From Planctomicrobium piriforme (GTDB lineage Bacteria; Planctomycetota; Planctomycetia; Planctomycetales; Planctomycetaceae): DNA of 64,000 nucleotides. Every line of letters begins with the position of its first letter. Position 1 is the first letter of the stretch. Both the position numbers and the translations under genes were made by a program. The notes under the pieces were generated by a model. That model was given only the letters and a program-made list of their open reading frames with translations. It was not told where the DNA came from and made no database searches. Of this stretch, positions 8,804-17,203 are shown piece by piece. The stretch covers positions 496,001 to 560,000 of the forward strand of contig NZ_FOQD01000001.1 in the NCBI RefSeq assembly GCF_900113665.1, written 5' to 3'.

Positions 8804-9213
8804 GACAATTTCCTGCAACTGAATCGAGAGCGGGTCTCCCCGCGAACTGAAAAGGCCTCACCCGGTGACAGCAAAACCGGGGAGAAACGTCCCTGGACAG
8901 CAGGCTGCTGCCGGACAATTACGGCGGAGTGCCCGCGCTGATGAGCGTCATGCTCCCCTCGCCCCGGTAGCCCGGGGAGAGGGGCTGGGGGTGAGGGGTC
9001 GAATTGTCATTCGACGCGCCTTTGTTGTCGCGTGCTCGACAACCAAAGATGAACGCTGACGACAGACGCTGAAACCCCTGTTCCAGTCTGGCCGAGCGAA
9101 TCTCAATTTGTGAGCCGTTTGCAAGCATTCAGGAATAGTAGAGGGGACGCCGCGTCAGCACAATTCCTGAATGCCGACGGGCGTTAGGCGATCGACCCGG
9201 ACGCCCCTCGAAC
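8804..9213. other. Divergent intergenic region, 410 nt
   Basis: Between prfC (minus) and an LRR-like membrane protein gene (plus). It contains the REP-like element at 8955-8998 and no other recognised feature. Short open frames here have no protein character. Confidence 0.45.
8955..8998 (+). repeat. REP-like palindromic element, copy 1
   Basis: Pattern CCCCTCGCCCC ... GGGGAGAGGGG ... GGGGGTGAGGGG, able to fold by pairing CCCCTCgCCCC with the G-rich right end. Related copies lie at 57588-57640 (same strand) and 63671-63714 (inverted), all intergenic. Confidence 0.7.
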
Positions 9214-10230
9214 TTGTCGCCCAAGCGTATTCTGAGACAATGTTTGGAACCATTGAGGATTGAACACGCCTTGTCCACAACCGCAGAATCAACGAATTCG
9301 ACCGATCGGAAGCTGAGATTCATCCGACCTTCGTTCCGGCCGTGGCACCTGGTGTGGATGCTTCCGGTCCTGCTGGTCTGTGCGTGGACACTCTTCAGCG
9401 TTGTCAGTTGGAAATGGCAGAACGATTTCGTTCAATCAATTGAACGCCGAAATGGTTCTGTGCATTTTTATGTGGAGGACTTTTCGCCAGGTATCGTCGC
9501 TCAAGTAGGCCAGGGATTGCGAAAATTGACTTTTGGGATGTGGAGTCCACCTGAAAGGACGTATTGCACACTCATGGATCTCAAAGGTTCCGGCTTCGAC
9601 GATATTTGGATGCAGCGATTTGGATCCAAACTCCGACAACAAACGCATCTTCGTCTGTCGTTAAAAGATTGCGATATCACGGATGACGGGTTAGCTCAGC
9701 TAGGCCAGATGCCACGCTTGGAATGGCTGGAGATCACGGGCGGCAAGATTACTGGTCGAGGATTAGCCGCGTTGTCACTGAGGTCGCTTCAGTTCCTGGC
9801 AATTCCCGGAAACCGGCAGTTTGCTTCCGGGTTTCCCGTTAACCGTGTCTTTCCGGCTTTAGAAAGTGCTTCCGTATTGAGCTCCAAGGAGTCGCCTGAT
9901 TTTCAATGGCTCTCACGGCAGCCAATGCTCCGGAACGTTGGATTCTTCGGGAAGAATCTTTCTGAGGATTCGATTTCGCAATTGAATCAATGTACTCAGC
10001 TCACAGGAATCAGTGTTTCAGACGCCAACGATCAAACGATCAAGACTCTGGCAAACCTTGCATTGCCGGTGGTGCTGATCATCGACGCCAATGATCTCAC
10101 AGAGGAAAGTATCCCTTTTTTTGCCTTGATGAACCCCAAGGTCAAGGTTGAACTCATGAGAAACAAACTGAGCGACGATGTGTTCGAAAAGCTGCAGGCT
10201 GCCGGAATTGCTTTTGTAAAACTTCCGTAG
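9214..10230 (+). CDS. Membrane-anchored leucine-rich-repeat-like protein
   Basis: 338 aa. One transmembrane helix (about residues 44-65, WHLVWMLPVLLVCAWTLF) follows a basic cytoplasmic head, then a mostly extracytoplasmic part with degenerate leucine-rich repeats (LRLSLKDCDITDDGLAQLG, LEWLEITGGKITGRGLAAL, TGISVSDANDQTIKTL), typical of many planctomycete surface proteins. Likely a protein-binding or structural role; no catalytic domain. The start is uncertain: TTG at 9214, or TTG at 9271 with GAGGA eleven bases upstream. The gene is AT-richer than its neighbours. Confidence 0.75.
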   Translation: MSPKRILRQCLEPLRIEHALSTTAESTNSTDRKLRFIRPSFRPWHLVWMLPVLLVCAWTLFSVVSWKWQNDFVQSIERRNGSVHFYVEDFSPGIVAQVGQGLRKLTFGMWSPPERTYCTLMDLKGSGFDDIWMQRFGSKLRQQTHLRLSLKDCDITDDGLAQLGQMPRLEWLEITGGKITGRGLAALSLRSLQFLAIPGNRQFASGFPVNRVFPALESASVLSSKESPDFQWLSRQPMLRNVGFFGKNLSEDSISQLNQCTQLTGISVSDANDQTIKTLANLALPVVLIIDANDLTEESIPFFALMNPKVKVELMRNKLSDDVFEKLQAAGIAFVKLP

Positions 10231-10456
10231 GAGTTCACCTCAAACAAAAGGCGTTGAGCTGGTTCTGGTTCGCGGTTTCTCTTTCCGATCAGGCCATTCA
10301 AAACCTTGGTGCCATTTTGACTCAGTTTTGGAACACTGTGCGTACTGGTCAACAGCCTCGTCGGCTGATATTCTGACCCCATCTCCGATAGTTGTGAATT
10401 TACTTGCAGACTTCGATTTGTCTGAAAGGGTTCATGTGACTGTCAGATAGTCTGTT

Positions 10457-10529
10457 GCGGGTGTAGCTCATTTGGCAGAGCGCTAGCTTCCCAAGCTGGA
10501 GGTAGAGGGTTCGAGCCCCTTCACCCGCT
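10457..10529 (+). tRNA. tRNA-Gly (anticodon CCC)
   Basis: 73-nt cloverleaf: acceptor GCGGGTG pairs with CACCCGC, D stem GCTC/GAGC, anticodon stem CTAGC/GCTGG around loop TTCCCAA (anticodon CCC, reads GGG), T arm GAGGG-TTCGAGC-CCCTT. CCA is not encoded. An eight-T run follows directly and may terminate transcription. Closely resembles E. coli glyU in the anticodon arm. Confidence 0.96.
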
Positions 10530-10646
10530 TTTTTTTGAAAGCGGTCGGCTGTCAGTGATCAGCTTTCGGCGAGAAATCGTTGAGCGATGAGGGTTCAGCG
10601 TTGAGAAGATTTCAGTCTCCTCAATTCTGGCCCCCCATTTCCTGCC

Positions 10647-10720
10647 ACTCAACTCTCAACACTCAGCCCTCAACTCTCTCCGGCTCTGGACCCTCGACTC
10701 TGGACACTGGACTCTCCTCC
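10647..10720 (+). repeat. CTCAACACTCAGCC / CTCTGGAC low-complexity repeats
   Basis: Two adjoining degenerate arrays: CTCAACTCTCAACACTCAG-type units, then CTCTGGACcCTCGACTCTGGACA-type units. Similar strings occur near 30700, 31670 and, on the other strand, 11780 and 31880. Confidence 0.55.
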
Positions 10721-10726
10721 CCCCTC

Positions 10727-11770
10727 TCATCGATTCGTTTCCTGCAGCAACTCATTGATCATCCCGATGTACCACAGGGCGATCGTGAAGACGATGAAGA
10801 TGATGAAGCCGGCCACCGCGGCCCAGACGGCCCAGCTCATGGCGGCTGCCATGTTCTGCAGGCTGCGACGGGCGTCTTCTTCGAACTGAGGGCTCAAGCG
10901 GTGCAGTGCCTCGGGGACGGTGCCGGACTGTTCTGCGACAAGCACAAATTCCAGGAAGTCACGCGGGAAAAGCTCGCTTCTGGTAAACGCCTCGGTCAGG
11001 TTTTCGCCGGAAGAGATGTCGGCGATCATGTCGGGTGCGGCGGCGATGAAGGCCCCGTTGGAAGTCGCCCGCAGGGCGGCGTCGATGCTGTCTTCAATCG
11101 GCATTCCGGCTCCCTGAGTGAGGGAAAAGCCCCACGAGAACCTGGCGATGGCGAAGGATCGCAGGCAATGGCCGATGACCGGAAGTGAAAGCAGCCAGCG
11201 GTGAATCGTCTTCTGGCCGCCCAGTGAGGTGGAGACCAGCTTGTAGCCGATGACGATGCTGGCGACGCCCATCGCCCAGGCTCCGAGCCAGATCATGGCC
11301 CCCGTCGGTCCGAGCAGTCCCCAACCTAGGACGTCAAATGTTTGTCCCGTCGAACCGCCAATGACTCCCAACAGGCAAATCAGGGCCGCGATGACGAAGA
11401 CCGCCACGATCAACTGAATCGTCGGCATCGTAATCTGCCCGATAAATTCGCGTCGCAGCCGGACATTGTTTTCGTAGTGCTCGGCGAGCGATTTCAACAC
11501 TTCGGGCAGGTTCCCCGTCGTTTCCCCCACCTGCACCATGTCGATGAACAGGTCGGGAAAGACCTCGCTTTGTTTCTCCAGTGCCGTGGTGACATCGCTG
11601 CCCGATTTCAGTTCGCGGATGATGTCCTGAACCGCCGCATGCAGGCGGCCGGTGGTTTTCCGCGACGTGAGATCAAACGCTTTGACGATGCCGATCCCGG
11701 AATGCAGCGAGACTCCCAGATTCCGAGACAGGCTGGCAAGCTCCCGCATTGAGGCACGTTGGGAAAACAT
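10727..11770 (-). CDS. GspF/PilC-type secretion inner-membrane protein
   Basis: 347 aa with two T2SSF domains (about residues 5-128 and 205-330) and three transmembrane segments (about 115-140, 150-180 and 318-340), the layout of the platform protein of type II secretion and type IV pilus systems. Each repeat carries the family pattern around VGETTGNLPEVL and AEQSGTVPEAL. It stands alone, with no GspE ATPase or pilin next to it, so the rest of its machine must be encoded elsewhere. It is distinct from TadB and TadC further right. Confidence 0.88.
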   Translation of the reverse strand: MFSQRASMRELASLSRNLGVSLHSGIGIVKAFDLTSRKTTGRLHAAVQDIIRELKSGSDVTTALEKQSEVFPDLFIDMVQVGETTGNLPEVLKSLAEHYENNVRLRREFIGQITMPTIQLIVAVFVIAALICLLGVIGGSTGQTFDVLGWGLLGPTGAMIWLGAWAMGVASIVIGYKLVSTSLGGQKTIHRWLLSLPVIGHCLRSFAIARFSWGFSLTQGAGMPIEDSIDAALRATSNGAFIAAAPDMIADISSGENLTEAFTRSELFPRDFLEFVLVAEQSGTVPEALHRLSPQFEEDARRSLQNMAAAMSWAVWAAVAGFIIFIVFTIALWYIGMINELLQETNR

Positions 11771-12037
11771 GGGGAGTCCAGGAGTTGAGTGATGAGAGTT
11801 GAGTGTTGAGTGTGGAAAACGGTGTTTGGTCAGAGTCCGGGACGCTTCTTAACGCTTCAGCGGGACTGTCGGTCCCGTCGGGTTTTGAATTGGCTCTGGT
11901 CCATTCTATGATCTGGAGCGAGATTTCGTTTGTTCGTTTTCCGTTCAGACTGCGTGTCTTTCAACATGCGTTTTCTGGCGGCGGCGAAACGACATCGCTG
12001 GCTCTCTCTGGCTGAAACTGTACGAAAGGTCACGTTC

Positions 12038-13135
12038 GTGAGCGATCAACTGGCCGCGCTTGTTGCTGATGCCCGAAAGAAACTGGACGAGCAGACGGTC
12101 AAAACCGTACGTCTGCACTTTGATCCGGAACTGGGCGCTCCCTTCTGGCTGGAACAGGCCAAGACCTACAACTTCAATCCGCTGACTGACGTCAACTGTT
12201 TCGACGACCTCAAAAAGTTTCCGCTGTTCGAGGACGAATGGCTCCGCGGCGGGCCGGTGACCAAGTTCCTCCCGAAGAAATGGCAGAACGAATACAAGTA
12301 TACGTTCGAGACCGGCGGCACCACCGGGATTCCCAAATCTCGCTGCGTCGTCCGCGATCACTGGATCGACTACGAAGAGTTCTCGAAGACGCTGCCGGAC
12401 GAGTCGTTTCCCCGCGGGTCGAACTGGCTGATGCTTGGCCCGAGCGGCCCCCGTCGTTTGCGACTGGCGGTCGAACATCTCTGCCAGTATCGCGGCGGCA
12501 TCTGCTTCTGCGTCGATCTCGACCCTCGCTGGGTCGTGAAACTGCTCAAGAAAGGGGACTTCGAGGGGGCCAAAGCCTACGCTGCCCACGTCATCGATCA
12601 GGCGTACACGATTCTGACCGCCGGTCACGACATCAAATGCATGTTCGCGACTCCAAAACTGCTCGAAGCCCTGGCGATGCGGTTGATCGACGAAGGAACC
12701 AGCATTTCCGAAATCGGCATCAAGGGGATTTTCGCCGGCGGAACCGAGTTCACGCCGCAGTGGTTCCGCTTCTGTAAGGAAGAACTGCTCGGAGACGACG
12801 TTTACATCACGCCCACCTACGGCAACACGCTGATGGGCCTCGCCTGCGGCAAGCCGTTCGATCCGGCCGACAACTACAAGATCACCTACCACGCTCCGCA
12901 GCCTCGGGCGGCGATTGAAGTGGTCGACTTCGACGACTATTCGAAACTCGTCGGCTACGGCGAAACCGGCCGTGTGAAACTCTACACGCTGACCGACGAA
13001 CTCTTCGTCCCCGGCTTCATGGAGCGGGACGAAGGAGAGCGGGAGAAGCCGCATTTGAAATACCCCTGGGACGGCATCAGCGGCACCCGACCGTTCCATG
13101 TGTTTGCGAAGACGACGACAGTGGGGGTGTATTGA
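12038..13135 (+). CDS. AMP-forming ligase homologue (phenylacetate-CoA ligase-like)
   Basis: 365 aa member of the ANL superfamily. The phosphate-binding motif YTFETGGTTGIPKSR and the later TPTYGNTLMG (A5-like) and GETGRVKLYTLTDE (A7-like) are visible, so it probably adenylates a carboxylic acid. It is shorter than PaaK (about 430 aa): the C-terminal lid ends early, without a recognisable catalytic A10 lysine region. GTG at 12038 is chosen because AAAGGT lies seven bases upstream. The acid substrate is unknown and there is no CoA-dependent pathway gene beside it. Confidence 0.78.
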   Translation: MSDQLAALVADARKKLDEQTVKTVRLHFDPELGAPFWLEQAKTYNFNPLTDVNCFDDLKKFPLFEDEWLRGGPVTKFLPKKWQNEYKYTFETGGTTGIPKSRCVVRDHWIDYEEFSKTLPDESFPRGSNWLMLGPSGPRRLRLAVEHLCQYRGGICFCVDLDPRWVVKLLKKGDFEGAKAYAAHVIDQAYTILTAGHDIKCMFATPKLLEALAMRLIDEGTSISEIGIKGIFAGGTEFTPQWFRFCKEELLGDDVYITPTYGNTLMGLACGKPFDPADNYKITYHAPQPRAAIEVVDFDDYSKLVGYGETGRVKLYTLTDELFVPGFMERDEGEREKPHLKYPWDGISGTRPFHVFAKTTTVGVY

Positions 13136-13138
13136 GGA

Positions 13139-13270
13139 GGCTTGAGGGGTGAGGCTTGAGGCTTGAGGGTTAAGAATCCGTTTAGCCGCACACTTGATGT
13201 GTGCGTCAAAGCTTGCGTACTCGCAAACTCTTGCTGCTCAAACTGAAAACTGACAACTGAAGACTGATCA
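13139..13270 (+). repeat. Two low-complexity arrays in one spacer
   Basis: GGCTTGAGG-type units at 13139-13174, then CTGAAAACTGACAACTGA-type units at 13241-13270. The second ends seven bases before the AAGGA that serves the next gene. Confidence 0.55.
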
Positions 13271-13288
13271 CTTCCGAAGGATCGCCCT

Positions 13289-13774
13289 GTGCTTGAACTT
13301 GCCATCAAACAGAACAAATTCCTGCTCGGTTACACCGATGGGCTCGTGCGTGACGTTGCGGACGAACGGTTCACCGAACAGCCGTTGCCGAAAGTGAATC
13401 ACCCTGCCTGGATTCTCGGGCATCTGGCGTATGCCGGCGACGGCTGTGTGGGATTGCTCGGGGGTGACAAGACGCTGTCGCCGGAATGGCTGGAGCTGTT
13501 CAAAGGGGGAACCAGCCTGACCGACGTTCGGTCGAACTACCCCTCCAAAGACGAACTCCTGGCCAGCCTGCGGAAACGTTACGAAACCGCACAAGCCCTG
13601 GCCGAACGAATCACGCCGGAACAGGCGATGGCCCCGAACGGGCACGCACGGCTGAAAGAGTCAATGCCACAGGTGCAGGATCTCGCCTCGTTTCTGTTGA
13701 CCGGCCACTTCGCAGTCCATCTGGGCCAGCTTTCCATGTGGCGCCGCATGATCGGCCTGCCGCCGATGTTTTGA
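13289..13774 (+). CDS. DinB/YfiT-like putative metal-dependent protein
   Basis: 161 aa four-helix DinB_2-type protein. The metal ligands of this fold are suggested by H in NHPAWILGHLA and by HFAVHLGQL near the C-terminus. The family includes bacillithiol or mycothiol transferases and many uncharacterised members; the reaction cannot be assigned. The start is GTG with AAGGA seven bases upstream. It is followed 25 bases later by an ATPase gene on the same strand. Confidence 0.8.
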   Translation: MLELAIKQNKFLLGYTDGLVRDVADERFTEQPLPKVNHPAWILGHLAYAGDGCVGLLGGDKTLSPEWLELFKGGTSLTDVRSNYPSKDELLASLRKRYETAQALAERITPEQAMAPNGHARLKESMPQVQDLASFLLTGHFAVHLGQLSMWRRMIGLPPMF

Positions 13775-13798
13775 GAAGTTCGGGATCAGGAGGCAAAG

Positions 13799-14545
13799 AT
13801 GTCCGTGCCATTTGTGGCGACAGTCCGGCATCTGCCGCAGTCCGAGGAGCTTCTTCGCGAGTTTCCTGGCAACCTGCCGTTTGTAAACGGGATGGAGCTT
13901 GAATTTGAAACTCCGGTCACGTTCTTCGTCGGAGAGAACGGTTCTGGGAAATCGACGCTGCTTGAGGCGATTGCTGTCCTTGCAGGTTTCCCGATCTCGG
14001 GCGGGAGTACAAACGAGTCCGGCAGCCGTCACGGGTTAGCTGAAAAAAGTCTGCTGGCCGAACAGTTGAGAGTCGGTTTTCGCAATCGGCCCAGAGATGG
14101 CTATTTCTTTCGGGCGGAACTTCAGGCTCATTTTGCGACGTTGCTGGATGAACGGCGAGATGATCCTGACTTTGCAGGTGATCCCTATGCCCGATACGGC
14201 GGAAAGTCCCTGCTCCTGCAGTCTCACGGCGAAGCGTTTCTGTCGGTGATGAAAAACCGTTTCAACTCCGGTTTATACCTGCTCGATGAGCCAGAGTCGG
14301 CGCTTTCGCCGCAACGTCAGCTTGCCCTATTGGCGCTCATGTATCAACTCGTCGAAAAGCAACAGGCCCAGTTTCTGGTCGCCACACATTCGCCGATTCT
14401 GCTGACTTACCCGGGTGCGAAGATGATCTCGTTTGATGATCCCGGGTTGCCCAGCATTGAGTTCACCGAGACGAAGCACTATCAGATTACGCACGGAATT
14501 CTGACTCGGCCGGAATCGTATTGGAAGTACCTGCGCGAGGAATAA
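13799..14545 (+). CDS. ABC-type predicted ATPase
   Basis: 248 aa, single nucleotide-binding domain with Walker A GENGSGKST (residues 45-53), a signature-like SHGEAF, Walker B LYLLDEPES and switch histidine in ATHSPIL. It has no transmembrane part and matches the compact 'predicted ATPase' group with SMC/RecF-like active site rather than a transporter subunit. GGAGG lies five bases before the ATG. It may be co-transcribed with the DinB-like gene. Partner and role unknown; such proteins occur alone or in defence and repair contexts, for which there is no evidence here. Confidence 0.85.
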   Translation: MSVPFVATVRHLPQSEELLREFPGNLPFVNGMELEFETPVTFFVGENGSGKSTLLEAIAVLAGFPISGGSTNESGSRHGLAEKSLLAEQLRVGFRNRPRDGYFFRAELQAHFATLLDERRDDPDFAGDPYARYGGKSLLLQSHGEAFLSVMKNRFNSGLYLLDEPESALSPQRQLALLALMYQLVEKQQAQFLVATHSPILLTYPGAKMISFDDPGLPSIEFTETKHYQITHGILTRPESYWKYLREE

Positions 14546-14557
14546 CTTAAGCCGACA

Positions 14558-14579
14558 GATCCCTGAGCGTGGGCGAGGG
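14558..14579 (+). repeat. GATCCCTGAGCGTSGGCGAGGG hairpin, copy 1
   Basis: 22-nt element able to pair CCCT with AGGG around the core GAGCGTGGGCG, just after a stop codon. A second copy with one mismatch lies at 58914-58935 in the same position relative to its gene. Confidence 0.55.
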
Positions 14580-14627
14580 GTTGTACCACTTCGAAATTGA
14601 CAGCCGAGTTTGGAACAAGGGCCCGAC

Positions 14628-15614
14628 ATGAACCATTTTTCACCGTCGTTCAAATCACTTACCTTCATCCCGCTTTTGCTGGTTGTCACCAGTGTTCCTC
14701 TGCTCGCCGCCGAACCCACCGGTGATGCCAAGGTCGTCACCAGCATGCCTGGCCTCGTCGGGTTCTGGACGTTCTCTGAAGAACCGGGGCAGCCTCGGAA
14801 ATCCCTCTCTACGCCGCAGCAGCATCCGCTTCAGGAAGTCGGCGGGCCGGTGGCGCGGGCGGAGGGGGGGCCGTTTTCAGGGTACTCGGCCGATTTCGAC
14901 GGCAAGCATTACTTCCGGATTCCCTATGCGGAAATCGGCGATCTCAACATCTGCGGGCCGAATGCCCAGGTGAGCATGTTTGCCGTCGTGAAGCTCAATG
15001 AAATGAAACGGGGCGTCACAATTGCAGGGATCTGGAGCGAAGGGAAAGGGGCCAACGACGATACCGGCACGCGGCAGTATGCAATGCTGCTCAACATGCC
15101 CACCTACGGCGGCCCGCGACAGTTGACTCCGCATATCTCGAGCGAAGGGGGCGTCTCCCGTCGGGCCGACGGCAGTGCGTTTCCCTGGTGTTGCGACTAC
15201 GCCGCGAGCAAGTCTCCGGTGCCGGTGGGAGAATGGGTGACGCTCGGTTTCACCTATGACTCGAAGTTCATCCGCGCCTACTACAACGGCGTCCTCGAAG
15301 AACGTCCCATCGTGCCGGGCGTCGATAAGCGGGATGACCCTTACTTCACCACCGAAGGCCCCAACGGCGCTTCACGGGGAGTCAACCCGTTCTATCACGG
15401 CCGCGGCATCTTCTGCTACGACCCTGCCAAACATGCAAAGACCAAACCGGGCGGCGGAGCCGACTTCACGGTCGCAGCGCGTTATGCCGTTGGTGATTTT
15501 CTCGGTGAAGCGATGCGCGGAAAGATGGGCGGCCTGGCCGTTTTTGATCGTGCGATCAGCGATACGGAAATGCGTCAGTTACATGACGCGGCGAGCCTGC
15601 CGGCGCTGAAGTGA
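14628..15614 (+). CDS. Secreted LamG/concanavalin A-like protein
   Basis: 328 aa. ATG at 14628 with AAGG seven bases upstream; a signal peptide (LTFIPLLLVVTSVPLLAAEP) ends near residue 29. The mature protein has the LamG-type jelly-roll pattern: GLVGFWTFSEE at the start, YSADFDGKHYFRIPY, the central VTLGFTYDSKFIRAYYNG strand pair and the terminal GKMGGLAVFDRAISDTEM. This domain binds glycans or proteins in many planctomycete secreted proteins. No enzymatic domain is attached. Confidence 0.85.
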   Translation: MNHFSPSFKSLTFIPLLLVVTSVPLLAAEPTGDAKVVTSMPGLVGFWTFSEEPGQPRKSLSTPQQHPLQEVGGPVARAEGGPFSGYSADFDGKHYFRIPYAEIGDLNICGPNAQVSMFAVVKLNEMKRGVTIAGIWSEGKGANDDTGTRQYAMLLNMPTYGGPRQLTPHISSEGGVSRRADGSAFPWCCDYAASKSPVPVGEWVTLGFTYDSKFIRAYYNGVLEERPIVPGVDKRDDPYFTTEGPNGASRGVNPFYHGRGIFCYDPAKHAKTKPGGGADFTVAARYAVGDFLGEAMRGKMGGLAVFDRAISDTEMRQLHDAASLPALK

Positions 15615-15666
15615 CCGCGCAGTGCTGAATCAAACTCGACAGTCGCCCTTCTCGATTGATCTGTCC

Positions 15667-16167
15667 ATGTCCACGAATGTGTTTGCAGACTCTCCCGTTC
15701 GCCCAGCCACGCCTGACGATGTGTCGGCCATCTTCGGCTTCATCCGTGAACTGGCCGAGTACGAACGTCTGGAACATGAGATCACGGCGACTGTCGACGA
15801 TCTCCAGGCCGGGCTCTTCGGACCGCGACCGTTCGCGGAAGCCTTCGTGGCTTGTGTGGACGACCAACCGGTCGGCTTTGCGCTGTTCTTTCACAGCTAC
15901 TCGACGTTTCAATGCCGCCCGGGCATCTATCTGGAAGACCTGTATGTTCAGCCCGCATATCGTGGAAAAGGACTAGGCAAGGCATTGCTGAAAGCCGTCG
16001 CCGCAGTTGCGGTGGAGCGCAATTGCGGCCGCTACGAATGGTCCGTCCTCGACTGGAACGAACCGTCCATTCAGTTCTACGAAACCCTGGGCGCCGTGAT
16101 GCACGCAGACTGGCGGCGGATGCGGGTGATGAGCGATGCACTTGAAAGGTTGGCCGTCAACGAATGA
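15667..16167 (+). CDS. GNAT N-acetyltransferase (diamine acetyltransferase-like)
   Basis: 166 aa. The acetyl-CoA pyrophosphate loop QPAYRGKGLGKALL and the following ERNCGRYEWSVLDWNEPSIQFYETLGA are typical of the SSAT/thialysine acetyltransferase branch of GNAT enzymes, which acetylate polyamines or related amines. The substrate cannot be proven. An ATG at 15667 begins the conserved part; a GTG at 15622 would add 15 non-conserved residues. No strong ribosome binding site is visible. Confidence 0.88.
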   Translation: MSTNVFADSPVRPATPDDVSAIFGFIRELAEYERLEHEITATVDDLQAGLFGPRPFAEAFVACVDDQPVGFALFFHSYSTFQCRPGIYLEDLYVQPAYRGKGLGKALLKAVAAVAVERNCGRYEWSVLDWNEPSIQFYETLGAVMHADWRRMRVMSDALERLAVNE

Positions 16168-16331
16168 ACGGCCTTCAGGTCGGGGATTTCCTGGGGATTA
16201 CAAAGGGGTAACCTGGTGGTAGATCCTATTGTCGGGGTTTGGGTGAATTACTAAAAGCTTCGCAGATTTCATGAGCCCATGGGTTTTCGCGGCTCAATTC
16301 CCTGTCCCGCAGCAGGAAGCGATGGGACCAG

Positions 16332-17135
16332 ATGAGACCGGCGACCATCATCGTCCCGTGCTACAACGAAGCCCGTCGGTTGGACCTTGGCTGCTTCCGC
16401 CGCTTTGTTCGTCGGCACTCCTCGATTCGCTTTCTGCTCGTGAATGACGGCAGTGATGATCAAACCGGCCCACTGCTGGAGGAGATCTCGCGCGAGTTAC
16501 CCGGTCAGTTTGAATATCTGGCTTTGCCTGAGAATCGCGGCAAAGCCGAGGCCGTTCGGCAAGGCATGCTCGCAGCCTTTCGCACACACCCGAAATATGT
16601 TGGTTACTGGGATGCCGATCTCGCCACGCCGCTCGAAGCGATTCCCGTTTTCTGCGAGGTACTCAACCGGCGCCAAGAAATTGATGTCGTCCTGGGGGCG
16701 CGTCTCTCCTTGCTGGGACGTCGCATCAGCCGGTGTCCCTCAAGGAGGATCCTGGGCAAACTGTTCTCGTTCGCGGCCTCGCAAGTGGTGGGATTATCCG
16801 TTCGAGATACGCAGTGCGGAGCCAAGTTGTTTCGGACGTCGCCTGCCTTTGAGAAAGTCTTCTCCCGGCAATTTGTTTCACGCTGGATTTTTGACGTTGA
16901 AATTCTGGCGAGGTTACAGCAGTCCGCACGGCAAACCGGGCACTCGATGTCGCGGCACATCTATGAATCTCCGCTGGAGTCGTGGCGCGAAATTCCAAAT
17001 TCGAAGTTGAAGGCCCGGGACTTTTTGAGAGCAATCGGCGAATTGTGTGCAATTGCGATGAGTCCAGTGCGAGGTCCGGCTGACGAAATCGAAAACACCG
17101 CGGATCAAACGCCGGCTGGCCGCGCTGCCGCGTGA
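16332..17135 (+). CDS. Family 2 glycosyltransferase (DPM1/ALG5-like)
   Basis: 267 aa GT-A fold enzyme, probably making a polyprenyl-phosphate-linked sugar at the membrane. Visible: the nucleotide-binding start TIIVPCYNEARRL, LLVNDGSDD, NRGKAEAVRQG and the metal-binding D94-x-D96 in YWDADLATP. No transmembrane segment is evident. Its stop overlaps the longest form of the next gene, a GT39 enzyme that uses lipid-linked sugars, suggesting the two work in sequence. GGGACCAGATG precedes the start. Confidence 0.9.
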   Translation: MRPATIIVPCYNEARRLDLGCFRRFVRRHSSIRFLLVNDGSDDQTGPLLEEISRELPGQFEYLALPENRGKAEAVRQGMLAAFRTHPKYVGYWDADLATPLEAIPVFCEVLNRRQEIDVVLGARLSLLGRRISRCPSRRILGKLFSFAASQVVGLSVRDTQCGAKLFRTSPAFEKVFSRQFVSRWIFDVEILARLQQSARQTGHSMSRHIYESPLESWREIPNSKLKARDFLRAIGELCAIAMSPVRGPADEIENTADQTPAGRAAA

Positions 17136-17203
17136 TCATTCCGCACCGAGCGCAGCGAAGACGAGACTGCTGCAATTCAAATAAAGGCTTTTGGGGAATT
17201 CCG

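Noticed and set aside
11945..13099. Minus-strand frame of about 380 codons
   Set aside because: Shadow of the AMP-forming ligase homologue; no recognisable motifs.
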